Below, piece by piece: positions 17,017 to 25,516 of a stretch of DNA of 60,260 nucleotides. The notes beneath the pieces are model-generated. The model was given only the letters and a program-made list of their open reading frames with translations, ran no database searches and was not told the origin of the DNA. This stretch comes from Roseofilum acuticapitatum BLCC-M154 (GTDB lineage: Bacteria; Cyanobacteriota; Cyanobacteriia; Cyanobacteriales; Desertifilaceae). Within the stretch, counting starts at the first letter, position 1; every line of letters begins with the position of its first letter. The stretch is from positions 1 through 60,260 of the forward strand of contig NZ_JAQOSP010000150.1 in NCBI RefSeq assembly GCF_030068475.1, in the 5' to 3' direction. A program made the position numbers and the translations under genes.

Positions 17017-17814
17017 ATGACTGCCGAAACCGATTCTAAAACCCCATTCGTACCCTTTACCGCACGAGTCATGGCCGCCATTCGTGCCGCAGAAAGCGAT
17101 CGCCCCGATCGCCTCTTTTATGACCCCTGGGCGCAACAATTCGTCACTCCAGAGGCAATTGCCTTTAAAGACGAAAAACTACACGCCAGAGATCATGAAT
17201 ATGTAGCCATCCGCGCTCGCTTTCTCGACGATCTGATCGCCTCCTCTGTCCCTCCCCTCAAGCAAATCGTCATTTTAGGTGCAGGAATGGATGCGCGGGC
17301 TTTTCGTCTGACTTGGCCCAAAGAGGCTACTCTTTATGAACTGGATCAACCTGAAGTCATTGAAGCTAAACAGACTTATTTTCAGGATATCGAACCTCAG
17401 ATTAACCGTAAGGCGATCGCCGCAGACCTCACCCAACCCTGGAAAAGTCTATTATTAGAACAAGGGTATCAACCCGAAATGCCTACCCTATGGATACTCG
17501 AAGGACTGCTGATGTACCTGACAGAACCAGAAGTTCATAACCTCCTCCAGACCTTATCTGACTTGAGCGCCCCTGAGAGTGTGTTAGGTTGCGATCTGCT
17601 CGGAAAAGCTGGCATTGACTATGCACCCTATCGGGGATACTTTAAATCTGGCTTTGATGACCCCATTGCTCTCTTTGCATCCTATGGTTGGCAAGCAATG
17701 GTGACAGAACCCAATGAGTTCAGCGTCACCCTAGGTCGTCCCCCCCTCGATACTCCCGTGGATATACCTTTTGAAGGTCGAGCCAGATATCTTAGTGCCA
17801 CCAAACTCCCTTAA
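17017..17814 (+). CDS. SAM-dependent methyltransferase, LCMT/PPM family
   Basis: A 265-aa class I methyltransferase of the leucine carboxyl methyltransferase-like (TIGR00027/PPM) family. Signs are 'FTARVMAAIRAAE' and 'DRLFYDPWAQQFV' at the N-terminus, the SAM loop 'QIVILGAGMDARAFRL', an acidic end of strand 2 ('LYELDQPEVIEAKQ'), and 'WILEGLLMYLTEPEVHNLL'. In this family the substrate is usually a small carboxylate or polyketide; here it is unknown. It is followed 4 bp later by a second methyltransferase, so the two are probably co-transcribed. I see no link to the CRISPR operon apart from proximity. Confidence 0.85.
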   Translation: MTAETDSKTPFVPFTARVMAAIRAAESDRPDRLFYDPWAQQFVTPEAIAFKDEKLHARDHEYVAIRARFLDDLIASSVPPLKQIVILGAGMDARAFRLTWPKEATLYELDQPEVIEAKQTYFQDIEPQINRKAIAADLTQPWKSLLLEQGYQPEMPTLWILEGLLMYLTEPEVHNLLQTLSDLSAPESVLGCDLLGKAGIDYAPYRGYFKSGFDDPIALFASYGWQAMVTEPNEFSVTLGRPPLDTPVDIPFEGRARYLSATKLP

Positions 17815-17818
17815 ACCC

Positions 17819-18475
17819 ATGGACAATCGTCAGCGAATTCAAGAAATGGCCTATCGTGCGATCGATAATCATGCCCCCTATGCCTGGTTTGAACCCCTCT
17901 ATCAACAAGCCAATCAGCAAGAAAACCAGATCCCCTGGGCGAAATTAAAACCCCATCCCCTACTGGCAAGTTGGTTACAAAATAATTCCACAGTTGGAAC
18001 GGGTAAAACGGCTCTAGTTGTCGGTTGTGGCTTAGGGGATGATGCTGAAGCCTTAGCTAATCAGGGGTTTAAGGTCACAGCTTTTGATGTTGCACAAACG
18101 GCGATCGCCTGGTGCAAGCAGCGATTTCCCCAGTCTCAGGTTACCTATCAGGTGGCCGATGTATTCGCACCCCCGGAAAATTGGCATCAGGGTTTTGATA
18201 TGGTCTTTGAATGCTATACCATTCAAGCTCTACCCTTAAAGGTGCGATCGCAAACTATGGAGGCGATCGCCAAATTAGTCACTCCAGGTGGTACACTTCT
18301 GGTCGTCACCCGACTTCGAGCCACCGAAACCGAACCCGATGGCCCCCCTTGGCCCCTCTCCCTGTCAGAATTAGACCACTTTCAGGCGATCGGCCTGCAA
18401 GAAATACAACGAGAATCCCTAGAACAGGAACCCAACACTCTGCTGGCGATCGAATATCAACCCTTGCCACAGTAG
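17819..18475 (+). CDS. Class I SAM methyltransferase, thiopurine-type
   Basis: A 218-aa cytoplasmic methyltransferase. The ATG at 17819 lies just after the preceding stop; an in-frame start 48 bp earlier would overlap that gene. Motif I is 'ALVVGCGLGDDAEALA'; motif II ends in Asp ('KVTAFDVAQTAIAWC'); the post-I region is 'YQVADVFAPPENWHQG'. It resembles the TPMT/Mcc-like methyltransferases that act on thiol, halide or metalloid compounds. The acceptor cannot be told from sequence. It is convergent with the flavoprotein gene downstream. Confidence 0.82.
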   Translation: MDNRQRIQEMAYRAIDNHAPYAWFEPLYQQANQQENQIPWAKLKPHPLLASWLQNNSTVGTGKTALVVGCGLGDDAEALANQGFKVTAFDVAQTAIAWCKQRFPQSQVTYQVADVFAPPENWHQGFDMVFECYTIQALPLKVRSQTMEAIAKLVTPGGTLLVVTRLRATETEPDGPPWPLSLSELDHFQAIGLQEIQRESLEQEPNTLLAIEYQPLPQ

Positions 18476-18489
18476 CGTCAAGTGCTGTA

Positions 18490-19722
18490 TCAAATCCCCT
18501 CAAATACGCCTTTTCCGGCTAACCAGCCAGTTGTCCAAGCATTTTGGAAGTTAAAGCCGCCGGTAATGCCATCGATGTCTAAAATTTCACCAGCAAAATG
18601 TAAACCTGGACAACACCGACTTTCTAAGGTCTTAAAGTTGACTTCTTTGAGGGGAATGCCGCCACAGGTGACAAATTCTTCTTTGAATACCCCTTTGCCG
18701 CTAATTTGATAGGTGTCTTGAGTGAGCGCTTGTACGAGTTGATTGAGTTGTGTTTTGGAAAATTGTGCCCACTGGAGGCGATCGCCAACCCCACATTTCT
18801 CTAGTAAGTATTGCCACAAACGACGAGGAATCGGTACAGGACAATTCGCCCATAGGGTTTTCGCACCTAACTGAGATTTCACCTTAATCAGCAACTGTCT
18901 CAGGTCATCGGGCTTAGATTGGGGTAACCAGTTAATCCGCAATGGCGTTTGATACTCGGTTTTTTTTAATGCTCTTGCTCCCCAAGCAGAGAGCTTCAAA
19001 ATCGCCGGGCCGCTCAATCCCCAATGGGTAACTAAAACGGGCCCGGTTTGGCTTAATTTCAGGTCGGGTAATTCGACTCGCGCTTCGGTGACTGAAATTC
19101 CGCTTAACTCGCGCAGAGCAGCATCATTAATTTTGAACGTAAAGAGGGAAGGAACCGGAGGAACCAGGGTATGGCCGAGACGTTGAGCAAGTTGGTATCC
19201 GCTTGGATGGCTTCCGGTTGCCAGTAAAAGGCGATCGCCGCTCATTTCCACTAACTCTTGACCTGACTTCACCTGTATCCGAAACAGGCGATCGCTGGTA
19301 TTGACTCCCAAAACAGGCGATCGCGTGTGGATCTCTACCCCTAAATTTAGGGCTGCTTGAATTAAACAATCGGCGATCGTCCTAGCATCATCGGTTACCG
19401 GGAACATGCGCCCATCAGATTCTGTTTTCAGAGAAACCCCATGGGACTCAAACCAGGCGATCGTATCTCTGGGTTGAAACCGGGTAAATGCTCCCCGCAA
19501 CGCCTTAGCTCCCCTAGGATAAGACTGCACCAGGGTGGCCGGATCGAAGCAAGCATGGGTCACATTGCACCGGCCTCCCCCAGAAATCAGCACCTTAGAC
19601 AACAGGGTTTTTCCCGCTTCCAGGAGTATCACCTCCCTCTGGGGGTTCGTCGTTTTGCAGGAAATCGCAGCAAAAAAACCCGCCGCTCCTCCTCCAATAA
19701 TCAAGATGCGATCGCTAGTCAT
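18490..19722 (-). CDS. HI0933/YhiN-family FAD-dependent oxidoreductase
   Basis: A 410-aa flavoprotein. 'RILIIGGGAAGFFAAISC' at the N-terminus is the FAD/NAD-binding Rossmann motif; 'ISGGGRCNVTHA' is the HI0933/BaiN family signature; 'LHFAGEILDIDGITGGFNFQ' closes the FAD site at the C-terminus. The reaction is unknown for most members. Its ATG overlaps the rubredoxin stop as TAATG, so the pair is translationally coupled. That suggests rubredoxin may pass electrons to or from this flavoprotein, which is inference. Length is typical of the family. Confidence 0.88.
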   Translation of the reverse strand: MTSDRILIIGGGAAGFFAAISCKTTNPQREVILLEAGKTLLSKVLISGGGRCNVTHACFDPATLVQSYPRGAKALRGAFTRFQPRDTIAWFESHGVSLKTESDGRMFPVTDDARTIADCLIQAALNLGVEIHTRSPVLGVNTSDRLFRIQVKSGQELVEMSGDRLLLATGSHPSGYQLAQRLGHTLVPPVPSLFTFKINDAALRELSGISVTEARVELPDLKLSQTGPVLVTHWGLSGPAILKLSAWGARALKKTEYQTPLRINWLPQSKPDDLRQLLIKVKSQLGAKTLWANCPVPIPRRLWQYLLEKCGVGDRLQWAQFSKTQLNQLVQALTQDTYQISGKGVFKEEFVTCGGIPLKEVNFKTLESRCCPGLHFAGEILDIDGITGGFNFQNAWTTGWLAGKGVFEGI

Positions 19723-19883
19723 TAATCTTCCGGTTCAAAATCCTCTTTACCCACCCCACAAACTGGACAAACCCAATCATCGGGAATTTTTTCAAAGGCT
19801 GTCCCTGGTGCTATCCCACTGTCAGGATCTCCCTCGTCGGGATCGTAGACATAGGCGCAAACAGTGCAAACATATTTTTTCAT
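19722..19883 (-). CDS. Rubredoxin
   Basis: A 53-aa one-iron electron carrier. Two Cys pairs, '[12 protein letters not shown]' and '[16 protein letters not shown]', give the Fe(Cys)4 site; the spacing and [11 protein letters not shown] loop are textbook rubredoxin. The start at 19883 (MKKYVC) is preferred over one 27 bp upstream because it gives the standard family length. Unlike the membrane-anchored cyanobacterial RubA, it lacks a C-terminal helix, so it is a soluble cytoplasmic form. It sits between an ArsA-like ATPase gene and the flavoprotein gene, overlapping the latter by one base. Confidence 0.95.
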   Translation of the reverse strand: MKKYVCTVCAYVYDPDEGDPDSGIAPGTAFEKIPDDWVCPVCGVGKEDFEPED

Positions 19884-19918
19884 AAAATCCCCCTTGAGGA
19901 TCTGTAGCAATCTCGATT

Positions 19919-21106
19919 CTAAGCCTTAGCTATCTCAGTAAACCGAATCTTAAGATAATCTTCCTCCATTTTCGCCCCAGAAGGCTTCAGAGCTGCCAAA
20001 GACTGGGGTAAAACCAAATTCCGTCGATGGTTACCAATGCGTACATTTAACTCATCCCCCGTTTTATTGAGCTGAATTTGATCTTTGGGAATACCCGGTA
20101 AATATAGCTCTAAGCTATAGTGATCCTTATTTTGTACCACCCGAATCGTATTTTCCTCATAATAAACTTGGGTGGGGTCTTCATCTTTATAAAGGGTTTC
20201 TTTCAAGCGCTCCAAAGACTCCAAGCCACACATCTCATCGGAAAATAAAGGAACTTCTTTGACGGGAAGCGGACTAAAGTTATCATGAATTTCTTGGCGA
20301 TATTCCTGTTGATGAGCCTTCCAACGTTGGAAAAAGGGATCGTTCACTTCATCAGGAATAATCCGATTCGCTACCACCATATCAGTCGAAACATTATACA
20401 AACTCAAATAGGCATGGGCGCGTAAAGATTCCTTAATCACCATTTTCTCTGGATTAGTCACCAAGCGTACCGAAGTTTGTTTATTGTCGGTTAAAACCCG
20501 CTCTAACTCTTCAATTTGCTCATAAAATTCATAGGGCGCATCCATCACTTCTTTATTAGGTAAGGAGAATCCGGCGATGGGCTTGAAGAGTGGCTCGACA
20601 AGGGGTCTGAGCGCCACTGACATGCCCTGCAAAGGCTTGTAGAAGCGTCTCATGTACCATCCCCCGACTTCCGGAATACTCAGCAGTCTGAGGGCGGTTC
20701 CGGTGGGGGCAGAGTCGATGATCAGCACATCATATTTGCCTTCGTCATAATGGCGCTTCATGCGGACGAGGCCAAAAATTTCATCCATTCCTGGCAAAAT
20801 AGCGAGTTCTTCCGCTTGCACCCCGTCTAAACCCCGTGCTTGTAGGACTTCGGTAATGTAGCGTTTGACGGCTCCCCAGTTGCCCTCTAGCTCCATGAGC
20901 GCATCGAGTTCTGCCCCCCAAAGGTTGGGTTTGACTAATCGGGCTTCATGACCTAATTCGAGATCGAAACTGTCTGCTAGGGAGTGGGCGGGATCGGTAC
21001 TCAGGACTAGGGTTTTATAGCCGAGTTCGGCACAGCGTAAGCCAGTGGCTGCTGCGACGGAGGTTTTGCCGACTCCGCCTTTACCGGTCATTAAGATTAC
21101 ACGCAT
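19919..21106 (-). CDS. ArsA/Get3-family ATPase with C-terminal HSP20-like domain
   Basis: A 395-aa P-loop ATPase. The deviant Walker A '[16 protein letters not shown]', the '[14 protein letters not shown]' switch and the '[17 protein letters not shown]' motif place it in the ArsA/TRC40/Get3 family. The last 75 residues ('[18 protein letters not shown]', '[15 protein letters not shown]') form an alpha-crystallin-like ArsA_HSP20 domain. There are no arsenic-binding Cys triads and no ars genes nearby, so a role in client-protein handling is more likely than arsenite export. It lies 35 bp upstream of the rubredoxin gene on the same strand. Confidence 0.88.
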   Translation of the reverse strand: MRVILMTGKGGVGKTSVAAATGLRCAELGYKTLVLSTDPAHSLADSFDLELGHEARLVKPNLWGAELDALMELEGNWGAVKRYITEVLQARGLDGVQAEELAILPGMDEIFGLVRMKRHYDEGKYDVLIIDSAPTGTALRLLSIPEVGGWYMRRFYKPLQGMSVALRPLVEPLFKPIAGFSLPNKEVMDAPYEFYEQIEELERVLTDNKQTSVRLVTNPEKMVIKESLRAHAYLSLYNVSTDMVVANRIIPDEVNDPFFQRWKAHQQEYRQEIHDNFSPLPVKEVPLFSDEMCGLESLERLKETLYKDEDPTQVYYEENTIRVVQNKDHYSLELYLPGIPKDQIQLNKTGDELNVRIGNHRRNLVLPQSLAALKPSGAKMEEDYLKIRFTEIAKA

Positions 21107-21206
21107 GGAGGGTTTGGCCTTTTCTGAAAATGAGTTTACACTTCTTTACTTTACCGGGTTTTACCGGCGATCGCATCCACTAACCTATTCTCAGTTGAGA
21201 ACACCC

Positions 21207-21824
21207 CTACATAACTTGCTCATCGACTATCCTCTCACATTGCTGAAAAATATAATTGATGGCAGCAAAGAGTCGATCTAACTCTTGAATCGTATAAAAA
21301 ATTTTACTTTCCGTAAAACCATTCCTTTTCAGCTTGCCAAACTTCCAGACTTCACCATTAGAGGTAATACCAAACACTTCTTGTTCCGGATTTTCATTCA
21401 TTTTCTGTGCAGCAATCATTTCAGCCAGACATTGCGCCCATCCTTGGTTAAAGTCATCTTTTTTAGCTTCAACAATCACAAAATAGGGGCGGTCAAACAC
21501 TCTTTTTCCTAAAGGTGATTTTTGGGCAACAATATATTCTGGAATACCAGATAACGAATCTTCATAGCTGAGGGTTTGATGACTCCACAGAATAAACTTA
21601 CTGCGGTACTGCTTCCAGACTTCTTGCAAAATCGGAGCGATCATGGCTTCACAGATCGCATATTCTGAATTATCAACTACACCATCTTCTAGAAGAATCT
21701 GTAAATGTTCCCGGAAGTAGGGAGAAATTTCAAAGGGTGTTTCCAGAATGAAATTGGATTGAGTTTGGACGATCTCAAATTCTTTGAGAACTGCACTCAA
21801 ATCTTTATAAGCACTAAAAGGCAT
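21207..21824 (-). CDS. Hypothetical protein, possible PD-(D/E)XK nuclease fold
   Basis: A 205-aa protein of a type common in cyanobacteria but without known function. The central 'SGIPEYIVAQKS' then 'PYFVIVEAKKDDFNQGWAQ' and 'CLAEMIAAQKMN' resembles the PD-(D/E)XK core: an acidic residue, a strand ending in ExK, then a helix with a conserved Gln. I see no DNA-binding or signal sequence. It lies 2 bp before the stop of the DUF2358 gene on the same strand, so the two could be co-transcribed. Could equally be a non-catalytic member of the fold. Confidence 0.6.
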   Translation of the reverse strand: MPFSAYKDLSAVLKEFEIVQTQSNFILETPFEISPYFREHLQILLEDGVVDNSEYAICEAMIAPILQEVWKQYRSKFILWSHQTLSYEDSLSGIPEYIVAQKSPLGKRVFDRPYFVIVEAKKDDFNQGWAQCLAEMIAAQKMNENPEQEVFGITSNGEVWKFGKLKRNGFTESKIFYTIQELDRLFAAINYIFQQCERIVDEQVM

Positions 21825-21826
21825 GT

Positions 21827-22225
21827 TTACTTCCCAAAAGGCATATGTTGTTTTAAGACATCTAAGCGGGAAATATCCCAGGTATCAATATGGGAGCAAA
21901 TTAACCCCTCCTCATTAATTTTTAGTTCGCTCGATCCAGGGATCGAAATGCGAGGTTTCCAGGGTAGGGGGGTATTCCAATGCAATGTCCATCGAGTGTT
22001 GATGGTGTTTCCGTCTTGCTCGATGTGGTGTAAGTCCATTTTGATGTTCAGAAACCACCGTTCCATGAAGGATATCATCTGTTGATAGCGATCGCCTCCC
22101 CGAAATTGCGTCATTGGATCTTTAAAATACACATTTTCTGCGTAAATACTATAAGTGGGATTCACCGGAAAGCGTTCATAGTCTGCTTTGAGAATATCGA
22201 TAATGTCCATAGTTTTTTGACTCAT
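21827..22225 (-). CDS. DUF2358/SnoaL-like small protein
   Basis: A 132-aa NTF2-like protein of the DUF2358 family, common in cyanobacteria and plastids. 'DYERFPVNPTYSIYAENVYF' and 'KDPMTQFRGGDRYQQMI' are typical. A pattern of alternating strands continues through 'NTRWTLHWNTPLPWKP' to the end. The fold forms a cone-shaped cavity used for ligand binding; no catalytic function is established. The start at 22225 could also be five codons downstream. It lies in a short-spaced minus-strand group with the CPBP protease gene 6 bp upstream. Confidence 0.75.
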   Translation of the reverse strand: MSQKTMDIIDILKADYERFPVNPTYSIYAENVYFKDPMTQFRGGDRYQQMISFMERWFLNIKMDLHHIEQDGNTINTRWTLHWNTPLPWKPRISIPGSSELKINEEGLICSHIDTWDISRLDVLKQHMPFGK

Positions 22226-22231
22226 TACTCA

Positions 22232-23779
22232 TTAAGAGAGGCTACTACCTAGGAGAAATAAACTTAAGAGCGTGTTTGCATTCCATAAGCTATGGAGGAG
22301 AATGGGGGCGAGTAAATTACCGGAACGGGTATAAACAAATCCCATAATGATACCCAATGTGGTGAGGGGAATGACTTCGGATAAACTCAGGTGAGCGATC
22401 GCAAAAACCAACCCACTTAAGATAATCCCTAACCCCACGGGAACATAGCGAGTGAGGGAGGGGAGCAGGAAACCCCGAAACATAATTTCTTCAAAGACGG
22501 GTGCAGCAACAGATGCGGTAAAGGAGAAACAGGCGATCGCCACCCAATCATTGCCTTGCAGAGCTAAAGGTAAAATAGGATTGCTCCCCCCTTGACCTTG
22601 CCATAGGGTTTGATTGATTAAAGAGACGAATAACACCACGGGAATGGCAACCAGAAACCCACCTATTCCCCAAGCAATAGCCGATAGTTGAAAGTCAAAC
22701 TTAAACCAGTTTGCGGGTAGGGGACGAAAGGGATTAACGGCTACATATAAAACCCCTAATGCTCCAGCACTGCTAATTACATAGGACATCAAAATAATCA
22801 GAGCATCGGCGCGAACTCCACTGCCACGGGTGAAGGAAAAAAGACTGAGAAATTCCCTAAAAATGACCGGGGAAATCAATTGACCAATGAAGAAAAAGCC
22901 CGCAACGATGACTAATAGAATAGTATCCCAATGCCAAGGCACTTCGGACACTCCCTGATTTTGGGCTAACCAAGAGTTTTTGCGTTGAATGAGCCATTGC
23001 ACTGCCATGAAGGCTAATAAGGCGGTTCCTAGGAATATGCCCACTGACTGCACCCCAGCTACAATCAACAGTTTCCGAATCCCTTGAAAGGCGATCGCCT
23101 GTTGCCGCTCTTCTAACTGCTGTAATGCGACTTCTTCTCCCTGGATTTGATACAGTCGAGTCAATCCCTGATAGCGGAACCATCCTGATAGCTCCAGATC
23201 CAGCATTAACTCGGCATCCGAGAGAACTTGGGGGGGATCTTGCCATAATCCGATTAAAATCTCTGCCGTATCTCCGGTTAAAGATTGGGGATTATCGGCA
23301 AGTTTTTCCCAGAGTTGCAGGGCTTCTGGCACATCATTGACCTGGGTTTTTAAGAGACCCAAATTCAAATTAATCTTCTCTAAAGACTCCTCAGTAGAGG
23401 CGATCGCCAGTTGTAGGGTTTGCTCTTGAGTTGGATTCGCTACCGGTTGCTGCTTTAACGCGATCAATTCCTGTTGAGTTTTCTCCAGATGAGTTTGGCT
23501 ATCGGTGCGAGCATTCTCATATTGGGCGATCGCCGTTGACACCGGTTCAACCCCAATCAGCGCTTGGCGCAAAGCTCCTTGAGTTCGGGGGTCTAGATTT
23601 TCCCCCTGCCATGTAGACGAATTCAGCATCAGATTGGTCTGATAGAGTTCTAACTGACCTTGAAACTGGGGTTGACTCCAACTATTGTACAAAAAGAGAG
23701 TCACCAGACTCAGGGCGATCGCCGTTAAGAACAATAGCCCAATTTGCTTAATCGTCAGAGGTTGCTTTTCAGAGGTCAT
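22232..23779 (-). CDS. CPBP-family intramembrane glutamic endopeptidase
   Basis: A 515-aa membrane protein started at the ATG 23779, which has a GAGAAG ribosome site; an ATG 33 bp upstream is less likely. One N-terminal helix is followed by an extended helical/coiled region of about 200 residues ('SQTHLEKTQQELIALKQQ'), probably periplasmic. Then come eight or so membrane segments. The CPBP (Abi/Rce1) motifs are intact: 'EEIMFRGFLLPSL' (EExxxR), 'FAIAHLSLSE' (FxxxH) and 'LLHSLWNANT' (HxxxN). It probably cleaves membrane proteins or acts in protein targeting; the substrate is unknown. Confidence 0.88.
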   Translation of the reverse strand: MTSEKQPLTIKQIGLLFLTAIALSLVTLFLYNSWSQPQFQGQLELYQTNLMLNSSTWQGENLDPRTQGALRQALIGVEPVSTAIAQYENARTDSQTHLEKTQQELIALKQQPVANPTQEQTLQLAIASTEESLEKINLNLGLLKTQVNDVPEALQLWEKLADNPQSLTGDTAEILIGLWQDPPQVLSDAELMLDLELSGWFRYQGLTRLYQIQGEEVALQQLEERQQAIAFQGIRKLLIVAGVQSVGIFLGTALLAFMAVQWLIQRKNSWLAQNQGVSEVPWHWDTILLVIVAGFFFIGQLISPVIFREFLSLFSFTRGSGVRADALIILMSYVISSAGALGVLYVAVNPFRPLPANWFKFDFQLSAIAWGIGGFLVAIPVVLFVSLINQTLWQGQGGSNPILPLALQGNDWVAIACFSFTASVAAPVFEEIMFRGFLLPSLTRYVPVGLGIILSGLVFAIAHLSLSEVIPLTTLGIIMGFVYTRSGNLLAPILLHSLWNANTLLSLFLLGSSLS

Positions 23780-23890
23780 AGAACACTTCTCGGTAGCATG
23801 GCAAGATCCCATTGTACCGGAGTATTCTAGACTATCCTGAATGGAAAGCCAGCTATCCTAAAAGAATCAACTTGGGGAGTAACAAAGCGG

Positions 23891-24802
23891 ATGAGAGAGC
23901 GTATCCAGCAATTAATCGATAACCTAAATCAAGCGATCGTCGGTAAAAGCGATCCAATTCGTCTGGTGCTTGTAGCCCTTTTATCTGGGGGTCATGCCCT
24001 TTTAGAAGATGTTCCCGGAGTCGGGAAAACCTTATTAGCTAAATCCTTAGCCCGTTCCATTGATGGTAAATTTCAACGGATTCAATGTACCCCCGATCTG
24101 CTGCCTAGCGATATTACCGGAACCAATATTTGGAATCCCAATACCGGAGAATTTAAGTTTATGCCAGGGCCCATTTTTGCCCATGTGTTGCTCACCGACG
24201 AGATTAACCGCGCTACTCCCCGCACCCAATCCGCCCTCTTAGAAGTGATGGAAGAGCAGCAAGTAACAGTAGATGGGTTTTCCCATACCCTAGAATCTCC
24301 CTTTTTTGTGATTGCCACCCAAAACCCAGTGGAATATCAAGGGACTTTTCCCTTACCCGAAGCGCAAATGGATCGGTTTGCCTTGTCTTTTTCCTTGGGT
24401 TATCCCACGGAGTCAGAAGAATTAAAGATGCTGCAACAACATGCAGGCGAAAAAAATGGCGATCGCCTAAAACCCTGTATTTCCCTTTCGGAAGTGCAGA
24501 CCCTACAAAAAGAGTGCTTGCAAGTAAAAGTCGAGACTTCTTTACAGCAATATATCGTCGATATAGTCAGAGCAACCCGTGAAGATGAAGAGATTACCTT
24601 GGGGGTGAGTCCCAGGGGTGCGATCGCCCTACAACGAGCCAGCCAAGCCCTCGCCTTCTTAGAAAACCGCGATTATGCCGACCCCAATGATGTCAAATTT
24701 TTGGCTCCCCATGTGCTGTGCCATCGCATGATTCCGGCTGGAGGACGACAAGCAAGGGTCATTATCGAGCGGTTGTTGCGCTCAGTACCCACAGGGACTT
24801 AA
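23891..24802 (+). CDS. MoxR-family AAA+ ATPase
   Basis: A 303-aa AAA+ protein. Walker A is 'EDVPGVGKTLLAKSLA', Walker B 'HVLLTDEINRATPRTQSALL', sensor 1 'FFVIATQNPVEYQGTFPLPE', and the arginine-finger region 'AQMDRFALS'. MoxR ATPases assist assembly or activation of VWA-domain proteins and enzymes. The usual DUF58 and VWA partners are not next to it here: the gene is followed by 700 bp of repeat-rich, non-coding DNA. The partner may have been lost or lie elsewhere. Confidence 0.9.
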   Translation: MRERIQQLIDNLNQAIVGKSDPIRLVLVALLSGGHALLEDVPGVGKTLLAKSLARSIDGKFQRIQCTPDLLPSDITGTNIWNPNTGEFKFMPGPIFAHVLLTDEINRATPRTQSALLEVMEEQQVTVDGFSHTLESPFFVIATQNPVEYQGTFPLPEAQMDRFALSFSLGYPTESEELKMLQQHAGEKNGDRLKPCISLSEVQTLQKECLQVKVETSLQQYIVDIVRATREDEEITLGVSPRGAIALQRASQALAFLENRDYADPNDVKFLAPHVLCHRMIPAGGRQARVIIERLLRSVPTGT

Positions 24803-24894
24803 AGCCTTGATCCTGGCAGGGGATGGGGCGAGTTCACCTCATTGATACCCCTCTTCTGTTAAACTGGGAGATTATGACGTTTCATGTCCGCGAA

Positions 24895-24971
24895 GCCGAA
24901 ATTTCCGCCATTACAGCCCGCCATCGCTTCGCGATGCGGAGCATTATCGCGAACAAAAGAATCAGGGTTTC
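24895..24971. repeat. Dispersed repeat related to 59885-59965
   Basis: The stretch holds AATTTCCGCCATTACAGCC, then an inverted pair around CATCGCTTCGCGATG, then GAATCAGGGTTTCA. The same elements appear inverted at 59885-59965 (GAAACCCTGATTC, GGCTGTAATGACGGAAATT). At both places an ATCAAGTCCG element follows directly, so the two repeats may travel or nest together. The flanking 24803-24894 holds nothing I recognise. Confidence 0.55.
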
Positions 24972-24973
24972 AT

Positions 24974-25085
24974 ATCAAGTCCGCTTGCGGAAACCGGACA
25001 TGAAAATCGGAAAAGACAAGCGGGCAAGATGCCCGCACTCCTGGAATCCCTTAATATTACTGGAGTGGGAGCGTCTCGCTCCCTA
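24974..25085 (+). repeat. Copy of the ATCAAGTCCG MITE-like element
   Basis: Left terminal repeat ATCAAGTCCG begins at 24974, followed by the TCCGCTTGCGGA palindrome, the GCGGGCAAGATGCCCGC hairpin and the degenerate second hairpin GGGAGCGTCTCGCTCCC. The second hairpin has compensated changes in both arms compared with other copies (GGGAGCA/TGCTCCC), so its pairing is kept. No right terminal repeat is found. Confidence 0.75.
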
Positions 25086-25119
25086 GAGTTTTGATTATTG
25101 ATTAAAAATAATCATTAGA

Positions 25120-25437
25120 AGAAAACTTCTGTTTTAGATACTGTAACCCCTTCCATAAACTTAAAAGAATGGTGGCAAGCCAAACCCGATGAAATGCTGT
25201 GGCAAAGGGGCCGATTTCTCCTTCGAGGAATCGAAAAAAAATCGCGATCCAGAAGCGCTGACACTCTATTCTATTGCCCAAGCGCAGCCCCAACAAGGGG
25301 ATCTCGAACTCGCTCGAACTCTGGAATAGTGAAGAATACCGACTGCCCTACCTCTGGACAGCCTTTACCCTTCAGGGAGAAAGGAGGAATCAGAATTTGC
25401 AGCAAAAGTTATCCCACAAGCTTAACAATGCGTAATA
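25120..25437 (+). pseudogene. Probable decayed coding remnant
   Basis: No full-length reading frame is present, but plausible protein segments appear in different frames: 'LKEWWQAKPDEMLWQRGRFL', then 'DPEALTLYSIAQAQPQQGDL' ending at a stop, then in the next frame 'EEYRLPYLWTAFTLQGE' to a stop at 25437. The frame change near 25325 suggests a frameshifted gene. The last segment weakly recalls the end of a CHAT-type peptidase domain, but I do not assign a family. The remainder of the gap to 25516 holds no recognised feature. Confidence 0.35.
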
Positions 25438-25516
25438 ATATAAAGAAGAGATAAAGACTACCCATTCATAGGCAAGGCCAACGCCTAGACCCAAAGCATC
25501 CAAATCGGAGGGATAC

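Noticed and set aside
17017-18475. The two methyltransferases as CRISPR ancillary or membrane-signalling genes
   Set aside because: Motifs are those of ordinary small-molecule methyltransferases, and they follow the regulator gene without any shared signature.
19919-21106. Arsenite-pump ATPase
   Set aside because: The Cys triad of ArsA is not seen, no ars genes are nearby, and the C-terminal HSP20-like domain marks a different subfamily.
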